From the NCBI GenBank assembly GCA_019358985.1, contig JAHHIJ010000001.1, positions 124,001 through 188,000 of the forward strand: a DNA stretch of 64,000 nucleotides. Direction: 5' to 3'. A program made the position numbers and the translations under genes. Positions 7,335 to 16,776 of the stretch are shown here, one piece after another. This DNA is from Tolypothrix brevis GSE-NOS-MK-07-07A (GTDB lineage: Bacteria; Cyanobacteriota; Cyanobacteriia; Cyanobacteriales; Nostocaceae). The notes under the pieces are model-generated. The model was not told the origin of the DNA, made no database searches, and was given only the letters and a program-made list of their open reading frames with translations. Position 1 is the first letter of the stretch, and each line of letters opens with the position of its first letter.

Positions 7335-9206
7335 TTATCTTTGTTTTAGATACTGGAGGACACCGCGAGCGATCGCTTCCGCCATTTGATCTTGATATTG
7401 GGGATTTTTTAGTTTAGCAATATCCTCCCTACCAGTCATGTAACCAGCTTCTACGAGAATAGAAGGCATAGAACTTTTTCTCAAAACGTAAAATCGCGCT
7501 CGTCGAACTCCTCGATCTCTAACATTCACACTTCGGAGAATGCTGCTATGAACAATACGAGCCAAACCTAAACCACTGTCGTAGTAATACGTTTCCAATC
7601 CGCTCACATCCGGACGTTCTAAACCGGCAGAATTAGTGTGGATACTGATAAATACATCAGCATTAGCTCGCTTTGCTAAATCTACTCTTCCCTGAAGACT
7701 GACAAAATAATCAGAATCTCTTGTCAATATTACTTGCACTCCATTTTGCTGCAAAATCCGCCCCAATTTTTGACTAATCGGCAAGATGATATTTTTCTCT
7801 TGTAGTCCCCCAATCCCAACGGCACCAGAGTCTTTACCACCGTGTCCAGGATCAATCATAACTACCACTCGTCCCGACGGGATGCGGGGACGACTCCGCG
7901 ATGGTGCGGGATATGGAGCATTTGGATCTGGAAATAGAACTTGATTTGGTAGCGGCAAAGGAGGTAAACCACTAATTGGGGGTATGATTCGTCCAGAACG
8001 TTGCCCAGAAAGTTTTAATTGTAAAGCTATAGTCTGGCTATTGATTTGCTTTAGTTCCCCAATTTGTACTCCCGGATTTGGTTGGACAAAAACAAGCACA
8101 GTATTTGAGCCTGACGATTGCAGACGGACTCTAGCGATTGGGCTATTGCTATTTAAAACCGGACCTTTGAGTGAAGGTGCTAATCTAGCATTATTGATGC
8201 TGATACGGAATAAACCAGAAGCTCTATCCCAGCTACCAGTAGCAGATAAAGTGCGATCGCTATCGCCTTTGAGGAGCAATTGCGTACCACCATTAACAAG
8301 TTCTACAGACTTAATTGTAGAGATATTATCTGTCGAAGTATTTGGCGCTGAAAAAGGTAAGGTGCTAGTGCTACTTGTATTATCTAGATTACTACTACCA
8401 GGCAATCTAACAACAGTACTGGGTAAAAGTACCAAACCACGGGGACTATTAACATTTACCTGCCAATCTGAACTATTTTTATCTACCTGCATACTTATAC
8501 GGACAACAGGTGGTTTTGTTTGGCGCTGAGTAAATTGAATCCGCTTGACACCATAGCGATTAATCGCGCGTTCCCGTTGCAAATTAGGCGATAAAGATGC
8601 ACCAGCAATATCGATATTAATTGACTTTCTGTCGTCGCTGCGATTTACCTCAACTTCAGGACGGACGCCATTTGTGCGGATAAAAAAACCATCTCCGGTA
8701 ACAAATACATTTTCGATTTGTGTACCCGCGTTTGTGGTATTGGCAATTTTGGCATCTGGTTTGGTAGCTCCTATCACCACATTGTAAAGATTTCTGGGGG
8801 AGTCAGGTACTTGCTTTGCGGCTGGTTTTGGTAATTGTACCGTCCAGCGACTGGCAGTTATGCCGACAAATGTCACCTGTTTGGGGTCTAGGGTATAACC
8901 AGGGCTAAGTTCAATGACTATGCGAGATGATTTTTCATTTAGCTGCTTAACACTGATAGAGCGAAATCCGCCAGTTAATTGCTGTTCCTTTGGCAATCGC
9001 TCGAATGTTGTTTCTGGTAAGTCAATGACCAAACGCGTGGGGTTGAAGAGTAATTGCGCTTTGGGTTGAACATCTCCAGTGGTATTAATTTCTAACCGAT
9101 TTTGATTAACATCAAAACGCCATGATTCCAATCTTGCAGCCAAAGTCGGTGACGATAGCATGGAGATAGTTCCAAAAGTGCCAGGTAGTAGCCAGTGTAA
9201 TCTCAC
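7335..9206 (-). CDS. amiC1: N-acetylmuramoyl-L-alanine amidase, AMIN plus Amidase_3 (paralogue)
   Basis: Paralogue of the amidase at 3670-5604 with the same layout: signal peptide beginning VRLHWLLPGTFG and ending TLAA, AMIN segments, linker, Amidase_3 domain with MIDPGHGGKDSGAVG, EKNII, FISIHTN and ILVEAGYMTG. The frame is open to 9287, but GTG at 9206 is chosen because it follows AGGAGAAAGAACT and matches the start of the paralogue exactly, giving 623 aa. The mRNA leaders of both genes also match, so the duplication included the 5' untranslated region. Likely role is septal wall drilling or remodelling; division of labour between the two copies cannot be read here. Confidence 0.93.
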   Translation of the reverse strand: MRLHWLLPGTFGTISMLSSPTLAARLESWRFDVNQNRLEINTTGDVQPKAQLLFNPTRLVIDLPETTFERLPKEQQLTGGFRSISVKQLNEKSSRIVIELSPGYTLDPKQVTFVGITASRWTVQLPKPAAKQVPDSPRNLYNVVIGATKPDAKIANTTNAGTQIENVFVTGDGFFIRTNGVRPEVEVNRSDDRKSINIDIAGASLSPNLQRERAINRYGVKRIQFTQRQTKPPVVRISMQVDKNSSDWQVNVNSPRGLVLLPSTVVRLPGSSNLDNTSSTSTLPFSAPNTSTDNISTIKSVELVNGGTQLLLKGDSDRTLSATGSWDRASGLFRISINNARLAPSLKGPVLNSNSPIARVRLQSSGSNTVLVFVQPNPGVQIGELKQINSQTIALQLKLSGQRSGRIIPPISGLPPLPLPNQVLFPDPNAPYPAPSRSRPRIPSGRVVVMIDPGHGGKDSGAVGIGGLQEKNIILPISQKLGRILQQNGVQVILTRDSDYFVSLQGRVDLAKRANADVFISIHTNSAGLERPDVSGLETYYYDSGLGLARIVHSSILRSVNVRDRGVRRARFYVLRKSSMPSILVEAGYMTGREDIAKLKNPQYQDQMAEAIARGVLQYLKQR

Positions 9207-9801
9207 AGTTCTTTCTCCTGATTCGCGTTTGCGTTCATATGTCAATCTGTCAAAATATTGGCAAATCTTCACAACCCAAGTCCCCAAATTGTCTGATGGC
9301 GTGCTTTTTTGAAATTTGCCCTGCTATCAAAATACATTTAATGATGCCATTTTTTTGCACTTTGCTTTAATTTTTCACGTTGTTAATACATCACTCATTG
9401 CATCGAGGGAGTATCCGATTGCACTAACAAAGAAATGAAATTTCCTAATTGCTTGTAAAACATCGCATCGATTATTGGTACGCTTGAAATCGCTTCAGAC
9501 TGCAAATAAATAACATTATGTTAGTAGTAATTAGAAAAAAACTGCTAAAATTTTACATTTTTAGGCGACGGATGTTAAAGATGGAAAGTTTCCAGTCCTG
9601 CCTCAGACTAAAGTAGTATCGGCTAATAGCACAAGTCCGTTGAAACGGACTATTAAATAATTTGAGTCGGATTTATCCGACTTTAGCTTTGAGACTGGGA
9701 CTTAAGTCCCAGTCTGTTGCGGCTGATAAAGGAGGATTTAGAGATGTTGGTAATGGTTAGGGCTTTCATGGCGTGCGCGGGAGCGCAGGGGGATAATTTG
9801 A
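9207..9801. other. Leader of amiC1 and hairpin-rich spacer
   Basis: No gene. Proximal part carries the amiC1 leader (GTCAATCTGTCAAAATATTG, like the amiC2 leader). At 9634-9713 three perfect hairpins follow each other: AGTCCGT-tgaa-ACGGACT, GTCGG-atttat-CCGAC and GACTGGGACTT/AAGTCCCAGTC. These look like a dispersed palindromic repeat rather than a terminator, since no T-run follows on either strand. Confidence 0.5.
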
Positions 9802-11265
9802 TTAATGCCCATCTGGGTTTACTTCCGGATTTGTGGCATCCTTTGACTTTGAATTGATCGCAGTTAGTGATTCAACTGTCAACGGTGTACCATTCGTGTC
9901 TAAAATCAGTTCGCTTGGAACACCCACCGTTTTTGGATCGGGAAATACAATTCTTAACAGAGGAGGAGCTAAAAAGGTGGTAAGAATAACCATCATGATA
10001 ATTGCTGCTTCCAGTGGTTTGGAGAGAATACCAATAGAAGAGCCAATACCAAGAAACACTAAGCCTACCTCACCTCTGGGAATCATTCCTACACCAATTG
10101 CCAAGCGGTTAATTCCTGGTTGACCAAACACTACAAAGCCCGTGATTAGTTTACCGAAAATGGCGACTAAAATCAGGAAAGTTGCAATAATTAAACCTTC
10201 GCGGTTGCTGGGGATTGCTGGGTTTAAGACTCCTAAATCGGTTTTTGCGCCAACACTAACAAAGAAAATTGGTACCAGCATATCAGCAATGGGACAGATT
10301 AGCTTTTGCAGTTCTTTGCGTTTATCAGTTTCTTCTAGAACTAAACCGGCTGCAAAAGCTCCCAAAATCGCTTCTAGTTGAATCGCTGCGGCAAGATATG
10401 ACATGAGAAAGGCGAAGATAAAAGCAGGTATGACCAATTCGCCCCGTGTCTTGAGTTTATCAGCGATCGCTACAAAAGATTTATTGAAAAAATTACCCAA
10501 AGCGATGGCGCCCAACAGAAAACCACTAGCGCTGATAATTAAATAAACAACTTGGCTGACATCCACCGCACCATTTTTCGCCAAGCTAGCAACCACCGCT
10601 AAAACGATAATTCCCAGCACGTCGTCAATTACCGCAGCACCGAGAATAATCTGCCCTTCTCTAGAATTGAGCCGCCCCAATTCTGACAATACCTTAGAAG
10701 TAATACCAATACTAGTGGCAGTCAAAGCTGCCCCAGCAAAAATCGCTGGCAAAGCATCGATCCCGAACAAAATCATCAATCCGGCAGTGCCAGCAGTAAA
10801 GGGTACTACAACCCCCACCACTGCCACAACACTCGCTTGAATGCCTACTGCCATCAAGTCTTTTAAATTCGACTCCAAGCCGATTTCAAACAGCAGAATG
10901 ATCACACCCAGTTCTGCCAAAACCGAAACCACCTCAGACTGCGCTGCAAATACTCCAGGAGCAGCGTCCGGGCTTAAACCCGCAGTGCTTTGGAGAAAGG
11001 TGATAATCAAATTAGAACTGTCTGCACCACCAGAGGAAAACACCAACAGATGTAGAACAGACACACCCACTATTACACCGCTGACGAGTTCACCTAACAC
11101 AGGTGGTAAACCAAATCGGTTGGATAACTCCCCGCCAACTTTGCTGGCGAGGTAAATCACTACTAAACTTAGCAGCACGGCTGCTAGTACCATCGAACTG
11201 TCTGCTGTTTCTGTTGCGCTTGCCAGCAGAGGCAAAGGAAAGTTAATTGCACCTAAAAACTGCAT
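9802..11265 (-). CDS. Monovalent cation/proton antiporter, CPA2 (NapA/NhaS3-like)
   Basis: 487-aa integral membrane protein with about 12-13 hydrophobic segments. The paired aspartates in AAVIDDVLGI are the ion-binding DD motif of electrogenic CPA2 antiporters, and GLPPVLGELVSGVIVG and GAFAAGLVLE are typical of the family. It exchanges Na+ or K+ for protons; the closest characterised cyanobacterial type is NhaS3, reported in thylakoid membranes. A short polar C-terminal tail lacks a TrkA-N domain, so it is not a KefB/C-type channel. Start ATG at 11265; single gene with its own spacer on both sides. Exact substrate is not deducible. Confidence 0.88.
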   Translation of the reverse strand: MQFLGAINFPLPLLASATETADSSMVLAAVLLSLVVIYLASKVGGELSNRFGLPPVLGELVSGVIVGVSVLHLLVFSSGGADSSNLIITFLQSTAGLSPDAAPGVFAAQSEVVSVLAELGVIILLFEIGLESNLKDLMAVGIQASVVAVVGVVVPFTAGTAGLMILFGIDALPAIFAGAALTATSIGITSKVLSELGRLNSREGQIILGAAVIDDVLGIIVLAVVASLAKNGAVDVSQVVYLIISASGFLLGAIALGNFFNKSFVAIADKLKTRGELVIPAFIFAFLMSYLAAAIQLEAILGAFAAGLVLEETDKRKELQKLICPIADMLVPIFFVSVGAKTDLGVLNPAIPSNREGLIIATFLILVAIFGKLITGFVVFGQPGINRLAIGVGMIPRGEVGLVFLGIGSSIGILSKPLEAAIIMMVILTTFLAPPLLRIVFPDPKTVGVPSELILDTNGTPLTVESLTAINSKSKDATNPEVNPDGH

Positions 11266-11378
11266 TGGTTCTGTGAAAGTCGTTCTTTTTTACTTTTTAC
11301 TCTTTTATTTAAACGAACAATTAAGCTACGCAGAGTCTTCCTTCAGATTTTCGTTATGAATTTATGCAAGGGTTGTAC

Positions 11379-11520
11379 TAAGTAGGTAGGCGCAAATAAA
11401 GTCAACTATGTAACAGAATATAAACGGTTCATAATCATTGCGATTATTTGTCTGCGACACGCTCCGCGAACGCTTCACTCCGTTACGCTCGCTTCGGACA
11501 TAGCTGTAAATTTTTCGGTA
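11379..11520. repeat. Dispersed repeat (GTAGGTAGGCGCAAATAAA type)
   Basis: Begins with AAGTAGGTAGGCGCAAATAAA and ends with the CTTCACTCCGTTACGCTCGCTTCGGAC block; an equivalent copy lies at about 29960-30065. Contains the CTCCGCGAACGC palindromic motif common in Nostocales intergenic DNA. Confidence 0.5.
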
Positions 11521-11799
11521 CACCGACTTAAGTCCCCAATCTCTATTTATCTAAAAATCATGAAATAAAGATGTAATTTTATATAATTCAACATCAGGAA
11601 TTTTTATACTTAATTATGCGAATATTTTCGTAAACTTGTAGTAATATGCTTTATGTCTGCTATTTAAGTGAAAATTGCGATTATTCAGCTAAATACTTAA
11701 AAACGTTACTATTTGTAATACACGTAGTGAAGTTGACACTCATAATTCTTCCGGATAACTGTTCATGACAAAAGAATATTAGATAATATCTCAAAAATT

Positions 11800-11943
11800 A
11801 TGAATACATCACCTTTTTGTCCGCCAGATGATGCTCAATTGGAGTACATACTATTACTCCTAAAATTCTTACCTAACTCAACACACGAAAGAGTTATTAA
11901 TTATTTTTACTCAAGTGTTTGTCAGCTTAACAAAGCAATCTAG
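11800..11943 (+). CDS. Small hypothetical protein or gene fragment (47 aa)
   Basis: ATG at 11800 opens a 47-codon frame (MNTSPFCPPDDAQLEYILLLL at the start) whose TAG stop is the terminal trinucleotide of the MITE at 11940. No clear ribosome-binding site and no recognised family. It may be the 5' remnant of a gene cut by that insertion, or chance. Listed because murI shows the same stop-at-MITE arrangement. Confidence 0.25.
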   Translation: MNTSPFCPPDDAQLEYILLLLKFLPNSTHERVINYFYSSVCQLNKAI

Positions 11944-12026
11944 TACAGCACGGCGTAAATAAACTACCCATTCTCAATCGCTAAAAAGCTTACTCCATAT
12001 GACTTTTGACTTCATGGCGGTACTAG
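11940..12026. mobile_element. MITE, CTAGTAC-ended family, copy 2
   Basis: Near-identical to 2566-2675: same CTAGTACAGCACGGCG start, same internal AAGCTTACTCCATAT block and a matching right end CATGGCGGTACTAG, but shorter by about 23 bases before the right repeat. Confidence 0.75.
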
Positions 12027-12552
12027 CCTAAGTCTTACTTTCAACAATCTAATATCTAGGTTGAATAACCTCGGCATCAGCTATGTGCAGTTATATATTG
12101 CTTGTAATAAAAATTAACATAATTGAATACCTCTCTCGACTACATGAAAGACTAAGAATTAAACATTTTCAAACTTTGCTTTTATTTTAAGTAGCATCAT
12201 TAATTTTCAGCTACTACTTAGGGTGCTAAAATTGAAACACAAGCATATGTTGCGTCAACTTATGGGTGTGTTTGCATTAAAAGGTTTATCTCAGCATCAG
12301 CTGAGTTTTATAATATCTTTTTAGGAGCCAAAATTTGGACTATTTTGCAATGGACAGTAATGCTTTGTAAATCATGAAAAAGGCATTCACAATATTCATT
12401 GTAAATTTTTACGCTTTTAATTTTAATATTAAGGAAGAGAATACCCATACTACAAAAATTGTCTTCAATTTTGTTGTGCAGAATAAAAAACTTTTAGCTT
12501 AACTAGCATCTAGTAAAAGCTAATTTGGTTAAATAATTACAAAAACTAAGCG
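12027..12552. other. AT-rich upstream region of the chemoreceptor gene
   Basis: No gene. One hairpin, CTCAGC-atca-GCTGAG (about 12291-12306), is visible; the last 200 bases are very AT-rich and presumably hold the promoter of the chemoreceptor gene, though no clear promoter elements can be assigned. Confidence 0.35.
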
Positions 12553-15330
12553 ATGAATAACAAAAATAGTCCTGACAAAAATGGTGTAGTCAAAAATAGT
12601 AATTCTCAAATGATTGTCTACTCTCCAAAAGAAACTTTGGATCAACCCAGAAGCGGTTATGTTATTTCCCCAATCAATGCTGTAATCTCAGCGTTAAAGC
12701 GAATAAGTTTACATAGCAAAGCAATTATTTTTAGCGTCGCTCTTGGTACGCTACCAGTATTAGGAATAGAAACATTTGCTTATTACCTAGTCAACCAATC
12801 ACAAACAAAGCAAATTATCTCCTTGAAAGAAGAAAAAGCCACTCTTCTGATAGATAATATCAACCGTTTTATGCAAAGACGGTATGGAGATATTCAGATA
12901 TTTTCTAATCTGATATTTTTACAAAATCGCAAAATAAGAGAAACTATGACTCGCGAACAGATTCAAGCGCGACTGAATAACTATTTAAGTATTGAAAATA
13001 GTTATGAAAGCATTGCTGTGTTTGATCTTAATGGTAATGTAATTGCCGAGTCAAAAGGACAATTTATTTTTAACCAAAAAAACGAAGATTATTTTAAAGA
13101 AGTACTCAAAACCAACACACCTTATATTAGCAAACCCTCAAGCACAAAAAGTGGAGATAAGCCACAAATTTACATGGCTGCTCCTGTCAAAGATAGCGAG
13201 ACAAGTCAAACTATCTATATTATTCGTACAGTCATACCTGTGAAGTCTTTAGAAAATGCATTAAATATAGCCTTAATTAATCAGGATGATTACGATGTGA
13301 TAGATGCTTCCGGAAAAATTTTCTTGTGTAAGGAAAACATAGATGTCGGTAAAAACATTGAAGAAGTTATTCCCCGATGGAAAGAAATGCAAGCAGAAAA
13401 TCAGCCAAATGCCCGTGTATTGTGGAACAAAAAGGAGAAAATTGAGGAATTAGTAACTTACGTACCTTGGCAAACAATGGAAGGTTTGCCTCCTTTAAAA
13501 TGGAACTTAGCTCTGAGTAGCAATACAGCGATCGCTTTTGAACCATCAAGGATATTATTGCACATACTGGCAATTGGCACAATCGTCATAATATCACTAG
13601 TCGGTGCGATCGCTGCAATTATTGCTCACCGTCTAACATTGCCAATTCGGATTGCTGCTACAGCTGTGATAAAATTGGGTGAGGGCGATCTCGATACCCG
13701 TATACCCGTCAAAGGCAAAGACGAATTTGCGATATTGGGTTCTAACATTAACCAAATGGCACAGCAATTGCAAGACTTGCTACGTCAACAAACAGCGCAG
13801 AAAGACCTTGCCATACATTTATCTGAAACTCTCAACTTGCAAGATATCTATAATTTAGCGGTTGAAGATACCCGACAAGCTTTGAAAGCAGATCGAGCAG
13901 TTATTTATAAATTTAATGATAATTTGCACGGAAAAATAATTGCTGAATCAGTCGTTGCTGAATTTCCTAAAGCTTTAGGAGCAGAAATTTATGACCCCTG
14001 TTTCTCGAGGTACATTGAAAAATATCAGCAAGGTTATGTTGTAGCAATCAATAATATTCACGAAACCGATCTTAGTGAGTGTTACATTCAGCTACTTGAA
14101 TCATTTGCAGTCAAAGCTAATTTGGTAGCACCAATTCTACAGGGTGATAAAGTGCTAGGCTTGCTAATTGCTCATCAGTGTTCTCAACCTCGTGTGTGGC
14201 AACAGTCAGAAATCGATTTATTTGAACAATTCACCAGAATTGTTGGGTTGAGTTTAGAACGAGCCAATTTTTTAGAGCAAACAGCAAAAGGACGCGATGT
14301 AGCAGAAAGATTTTCTGAACTTGAGCGTCAACAAAAAGAAAAACTGCAACTGCAACTACAAGATTTGCTGGTTCAGATTGAAGGAGCATCCAGAGGAGAC
14401 TTAACAGTGCGTGCTGAAGTTACTTCAGGGGAAATAGGCACTGTCGCTGACTTTTTCAATTCTATCGTGGAAAGTTTGCGAGAGATTGTCACCCAAGTAA
14501 AGCTTACCGCGACTCAGGTCAATCAAGCGATCGCCGGAAATTCTGGAGCAATTGATAAACTTGCAACTGAAGCACTTAAACAATCAGAACAAATCAGTCA
14601 CACTTTAGATTCCGTTGAGCAAATGAGGCTTTCGATTAAAGAGGTGGCAAAAAGTGCAAATATTGCCGCAAAAGTTGCCGGGAATGCCTCTCACACTGCT
14701 CAAATTGGCGGCACGACAATGGATCTCACAGTAGAAAATATCTTGAGTCTGCGAAAAACATTAGGGGAAACTTCTAAAAAAGTCAAGCGTCTTGGAGAAT
14801 CTTCTCAGCAAATTTCTCGCGTGGTGTCATTGATTAACCAGATTGCCCTGCAAACAAACTTATTAGCCATTAACACGGGCATTGAAGCCACACGTGCTGG
14901 TGAAGCAGGTCAAGGTTTTAGCGTAATTGCCGAAGAAATCACCACCCTATCAGGTCAGTGTACTACAGCAACCACTGAAATCGAAGAAATTGTTGCCAAT
15001 ATTCAATTTGAAACTACCGAAGTAATCAAAGCTATGGAATTAGGAACTGCACAGGTGGTTGAAGGCACACATCTTGTTGGGCATACAAAACAAAGTTTGA
15101 ATGAAATTCTTAATGTATGTCACCAAATTGATGACTTGGTGCAGTCTATTTCTGCTGCAACAATATCTCAAGTGCAAACGTCTACAGAAGTTACTAATCT
15201 CATGAAAGCAATGGTAAAAGCATCGGAAATGACGAGCAAGTCATCTCACCAAGTTATCCTTTCTCTGCAAACAACAGTAGATATTTCTCACAAATTGCAG
15301 AAGAGTGTTGGGACTTTCAAAGTGGATTAA
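12553..15330 (+). CDS. Methyl-accepting chemotaxis protein: Cache-HAMP-GAF-MCP
   Basis: 925-aa transmembrane sensor. TM1 is about residues 58-80, a periplasmic dCache-like domain about 85-325, TM2 about 335-358, HAMP 359-411, GAF about 425-575, a second HAMP-like linker about 610-660 and the MCP signalling domain about 690-925 (QIALQTNLLAINTGIEATRAGEAGQGF at the hairpin tip is somewhat divergent). It should dimerise and control CheA/CheW, probably for phototaxis or chemotaxis of hormogonia. The GAF domain resembles cyanobacteriochrome GAFs: Asp481 in YDPCF and Cys510 in the SECYIQLLE segment line up with chromophore-site positions, but Tyr511 replaces the usual His. No cheA or cheW is in the window. 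A terminator-like hairpin follows. Confidence 0.9.
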   Translation: MNNKNSPDKNGVVKNSNSQMIVYSPKETLDQPRSGYVISPINAVISALKRISLHSKAIIFSVALGTLPVLGIETFAYYLVNQSQTKQIISLKEEKATLLIDNINRFMQRRYGDIQIFSNLIFLQNRKIRETMTREQIQARLNNYLSIENSYESIAVFDLNGNVIAESKGQFIFNQKNEDYFKEVLKTNTPYISKPSSTKSGDKPQIYMAAPVKDSETSQTIYIIRTVIPVKSLENALNIALINQDDYDVIDASGKIFLCKENIDVGKNIEEVIPRWKEMQAENQPNARVLWNKKEKIEELVTYVPWQTMEGLPPLKWNLALSSNTAIAFEPSRILLHILAIGTIVIISLVGAIAAIIAHRLTLPIRIAATAVIKLGEGDLDTRIPVKGKDEFAILGSNINQMAQQLQDLLRQQTAQKDLAIHLSETLNLQDIYNLAVEDTRQALKADRAVIYKFNDNLHGKIIAESVVAEFPKALGAEIYDPCFSRYIEKYQQGYVVAINNIHETDLSECYIQLLESFAVKANLVAPILQGDKVLGLLIAHQCSQPRVWQQSEIDLFEQFTRIVGLSLERANFLEQTAKGRDVAERFSELERQQKEKLQLQLQDLLVQIEGASRGDLTVRAEVTSGEIGTVADFFNSIVESLREIVTQVKLTATQVNQAIAGNSGAIDKLATEALKQSEQISHTLDSVEQMRLSIKEVAKSANIAAKVAGNASHTAQIGGTTMDLTVENILSLRKTLGETSKKVKRLGESSQQISRVVSLINQIALQTNLLAINTGIEATRAGEAGQGFSVIAEEITTLSGQCTTATTEIEEIVANIQFETTEVIKAMELGTAQVVEGTHLVGHTKQSLNEILNVCHQIDDLVQSISAATISQVQTSTEVTNLMKAMVKASEMTSKSSHQVILSLQTTVDISHKLQKSVGTFKVD

Positions 15331-15377
15331 ATTCTACAATCATATATTAATTTCTGGGTGAAAAATTTACCAATAAA

Positions 15378-15424
15378 AAAAGGGAGTCATCTCAATTTTC
15401 TTAATGTTTTAAACACTCCCTTTT
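15378..15424 (+). terminator. Probable rho-independent terminator of the chemoreceptor gene
   Basis: AAAAGGGAGT (15378-15387) pairs with ACTCCCTTTT (15415-15424), ending in a short T-run 48 bases after the stop codon. The long loop (27 bases) makes it a weak example. Confidence 0.6.
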
Positions 15425-15470
15425 CGTCTCAGCTTTAAACAAATATTAATTTGAGCAAAGAGTGTTTACA

Positions 15471-16529
15471 ATGAATACCTTTCCGATCATTAGATACAGA
15501 ATCTCACAGAAATTACAACCTTTATCTCTATTAAGTCAAATAACCAGTAATTCTTCTACTTGTTGTTTGCAAGTATTTAGTGCTTCAGAATCTTGGTTAA
15601 TCTATGCAGAGAAGGGAAAACTCATTTATGCCTGCTATTTAAATAATATGTTTGATCTACTTGATAGAAAGTTGCAGCAGTTTAGTCAAGAAAATCCTAC
15701 TTTTTTAAATAGTGAAGTTAATCAGCAGTTGCGTGCAATATTTAAAACTGATGTTGAAAACCAAATAACACCACGTCCAGAGTATATGGCTATTTGCTGG
15801 TTAGTTAAGCAGAAATATATTAGCTCCGAACAAGCAAGTATCCTCATCAAGGAATTGGTATTAGAAGTCTTGAAGTCATTTATGACTTTAGACGAGGGGA
15901 ATTATGAAATTACTCCTGAAAACTTCTTAAACGATATACCAAAGTTCTGTCATCTAGATGTGGATTCATTAGTTGAACAGTGTCAAACAAAATCACGAAA
16001 TCCGAAAATTATCGAGTCAGTATTTTCTCAACAGTCGTATTTTCAACCTTTAAACCAAATTCAACCACCAGATGAACCAAAAATTGAACAAAAATTGTCA
16101 CAACAAAACGTTGTTATGGATGGTAATAAACCTCCCAAAATAAAAGAGCAAAATACAAAGGATAAAATTTACACAATCATCTGTATCGATGATAGTTTAA
16201 CTGTTTTGAATGTGATGAAGCTTTTTTTAGATGATCAAATATTTTCTGTTATCGGAATTAACGATCCATTGAAAGCTTTAACACAGATCATCCGCAGTAA
16301 ACCAGATTTAATTTTACTAGATATTGAAATGCCGAATATAGGTGGTTATGAACTATGTAGTTTATTACGTAAACATTCATCTTTCAAAAGAATACCTGTA
16401 ATTATGGTAACAGGAAGAACAGGTTTTAAAGATAGAGCAAAGGCAAAAATCGTTAGGTCTTCAGGCTATTTGACTAAGCCTTTTACAAAAGCTGAGTTAT
16501 TGAAAATAGTATTTCAAAATATTGGTTAA
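15471..16529 (+). CDS. PatA-type response regulator (PATAN plus C-terminal REC)
   Basis: 352 aa from ATG 15471; an in-frame GTG lies nine bases upstream. The start MNTFPIIRYRISQKLQPLSLL matches the PatA/PixG style N-terminus. The N-terminal PATAN (DUF4388-like) region spans about 1-190, followed by a variable Gln-rich linker and a receiver domain (about 225-350) with the acidic pocket CIDDS, the phosphoacceptor Asp in LLLDIEMP, Thr in VMVTGR and Lys in YLTKPF. No DNA-binding output. PatA-like proteins act in pattern formation and in phototaxis che clusters. Its position behind the chemoreceptor suggests a shared pathway, but the intervening terminator argues for separate transcripts. Confidence 0.85.
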   Translation: MNTFPIIRYRISQKLQPLSLLSQITSNSSTCCLQVFSASESWLIYAEKGKLIYACYLNNMFDLLDRKLQQFSQENPTFLNSEVNQQLRAIFKTDVENQITPRPEYMAICWLVKQKYISSEQASILIKELVLEVLKSFMTLDEGNYEITPENFLNDIPKFCHLDVDSLVEQCQTKSRNPKIIESVFSQQSYFQPLNQIQPPDEPKIEQKLSQQNVVMDGNKPPKIKEQNTKDKIYTIICIDDSLTVLNVMKLFLDDQIFSVIGINDPLKALTQIIRSKPDLILLDIEMPNIGGYELCSLLRKHSSFKRIPVIMVTGRTGFKDRAKAKIVRSSGYLTKPFTKAELLKIVFQNIG

Positions 16530-16555
16530 CACTAAATTTTGGAGTAAAAAATATA

Positions 16556-16603
16556 AAACAGCCTTTTTACATCTATGTAAATAAATGTAAAAAGGCTGTT
16601 TTC
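16556..16603 (+). terminator. Strong rho-independent terminator
   Basis: Perfect 18-bp arms (16556-16573 and 16586-16603: AAAACAGCCTTTTTACAT and its complement) with a 12-base loop and terminal T-run, 27 bases after the response regulator stop codon. The symmetric A and T runs would allow use in both directions. Confidence 0.85.
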
Positions 16604-16776
16604 TTTCCATGCCCTATGATATGAGATACACAACTATTGACAATTACCCAATTTTCAGTTGCAAAAAATGTAACCGCTCTCACCTTTGACTATTGCAATG
16701 CGAAAGTAGGAATATATCACTGGTGACGCCATAGTTGAAGCGTTTACAGAAAATAGTTTGAGGAGTGGAATAAAGT

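Noticed and set aside
7984-8529. 181-aa plus-strand ORF
   Set aside because: Antisense to amiC1, whose domain structure and paralogue alignment are clear.
9207-9287. Upstream extension of amiC1 to 9287
   Set aside because: The extra 27 residues contain the ribosome-binding site and leader shared with the paralogue; GTG 9206 matches its start.
9634-9713. Three consecutive hairpins as a tRNA or small RNA gene
   Set aside because: No cloverleaf, anticodon arm or T-loop consensus; each is a simple palindrome typical of dispersed repeats.
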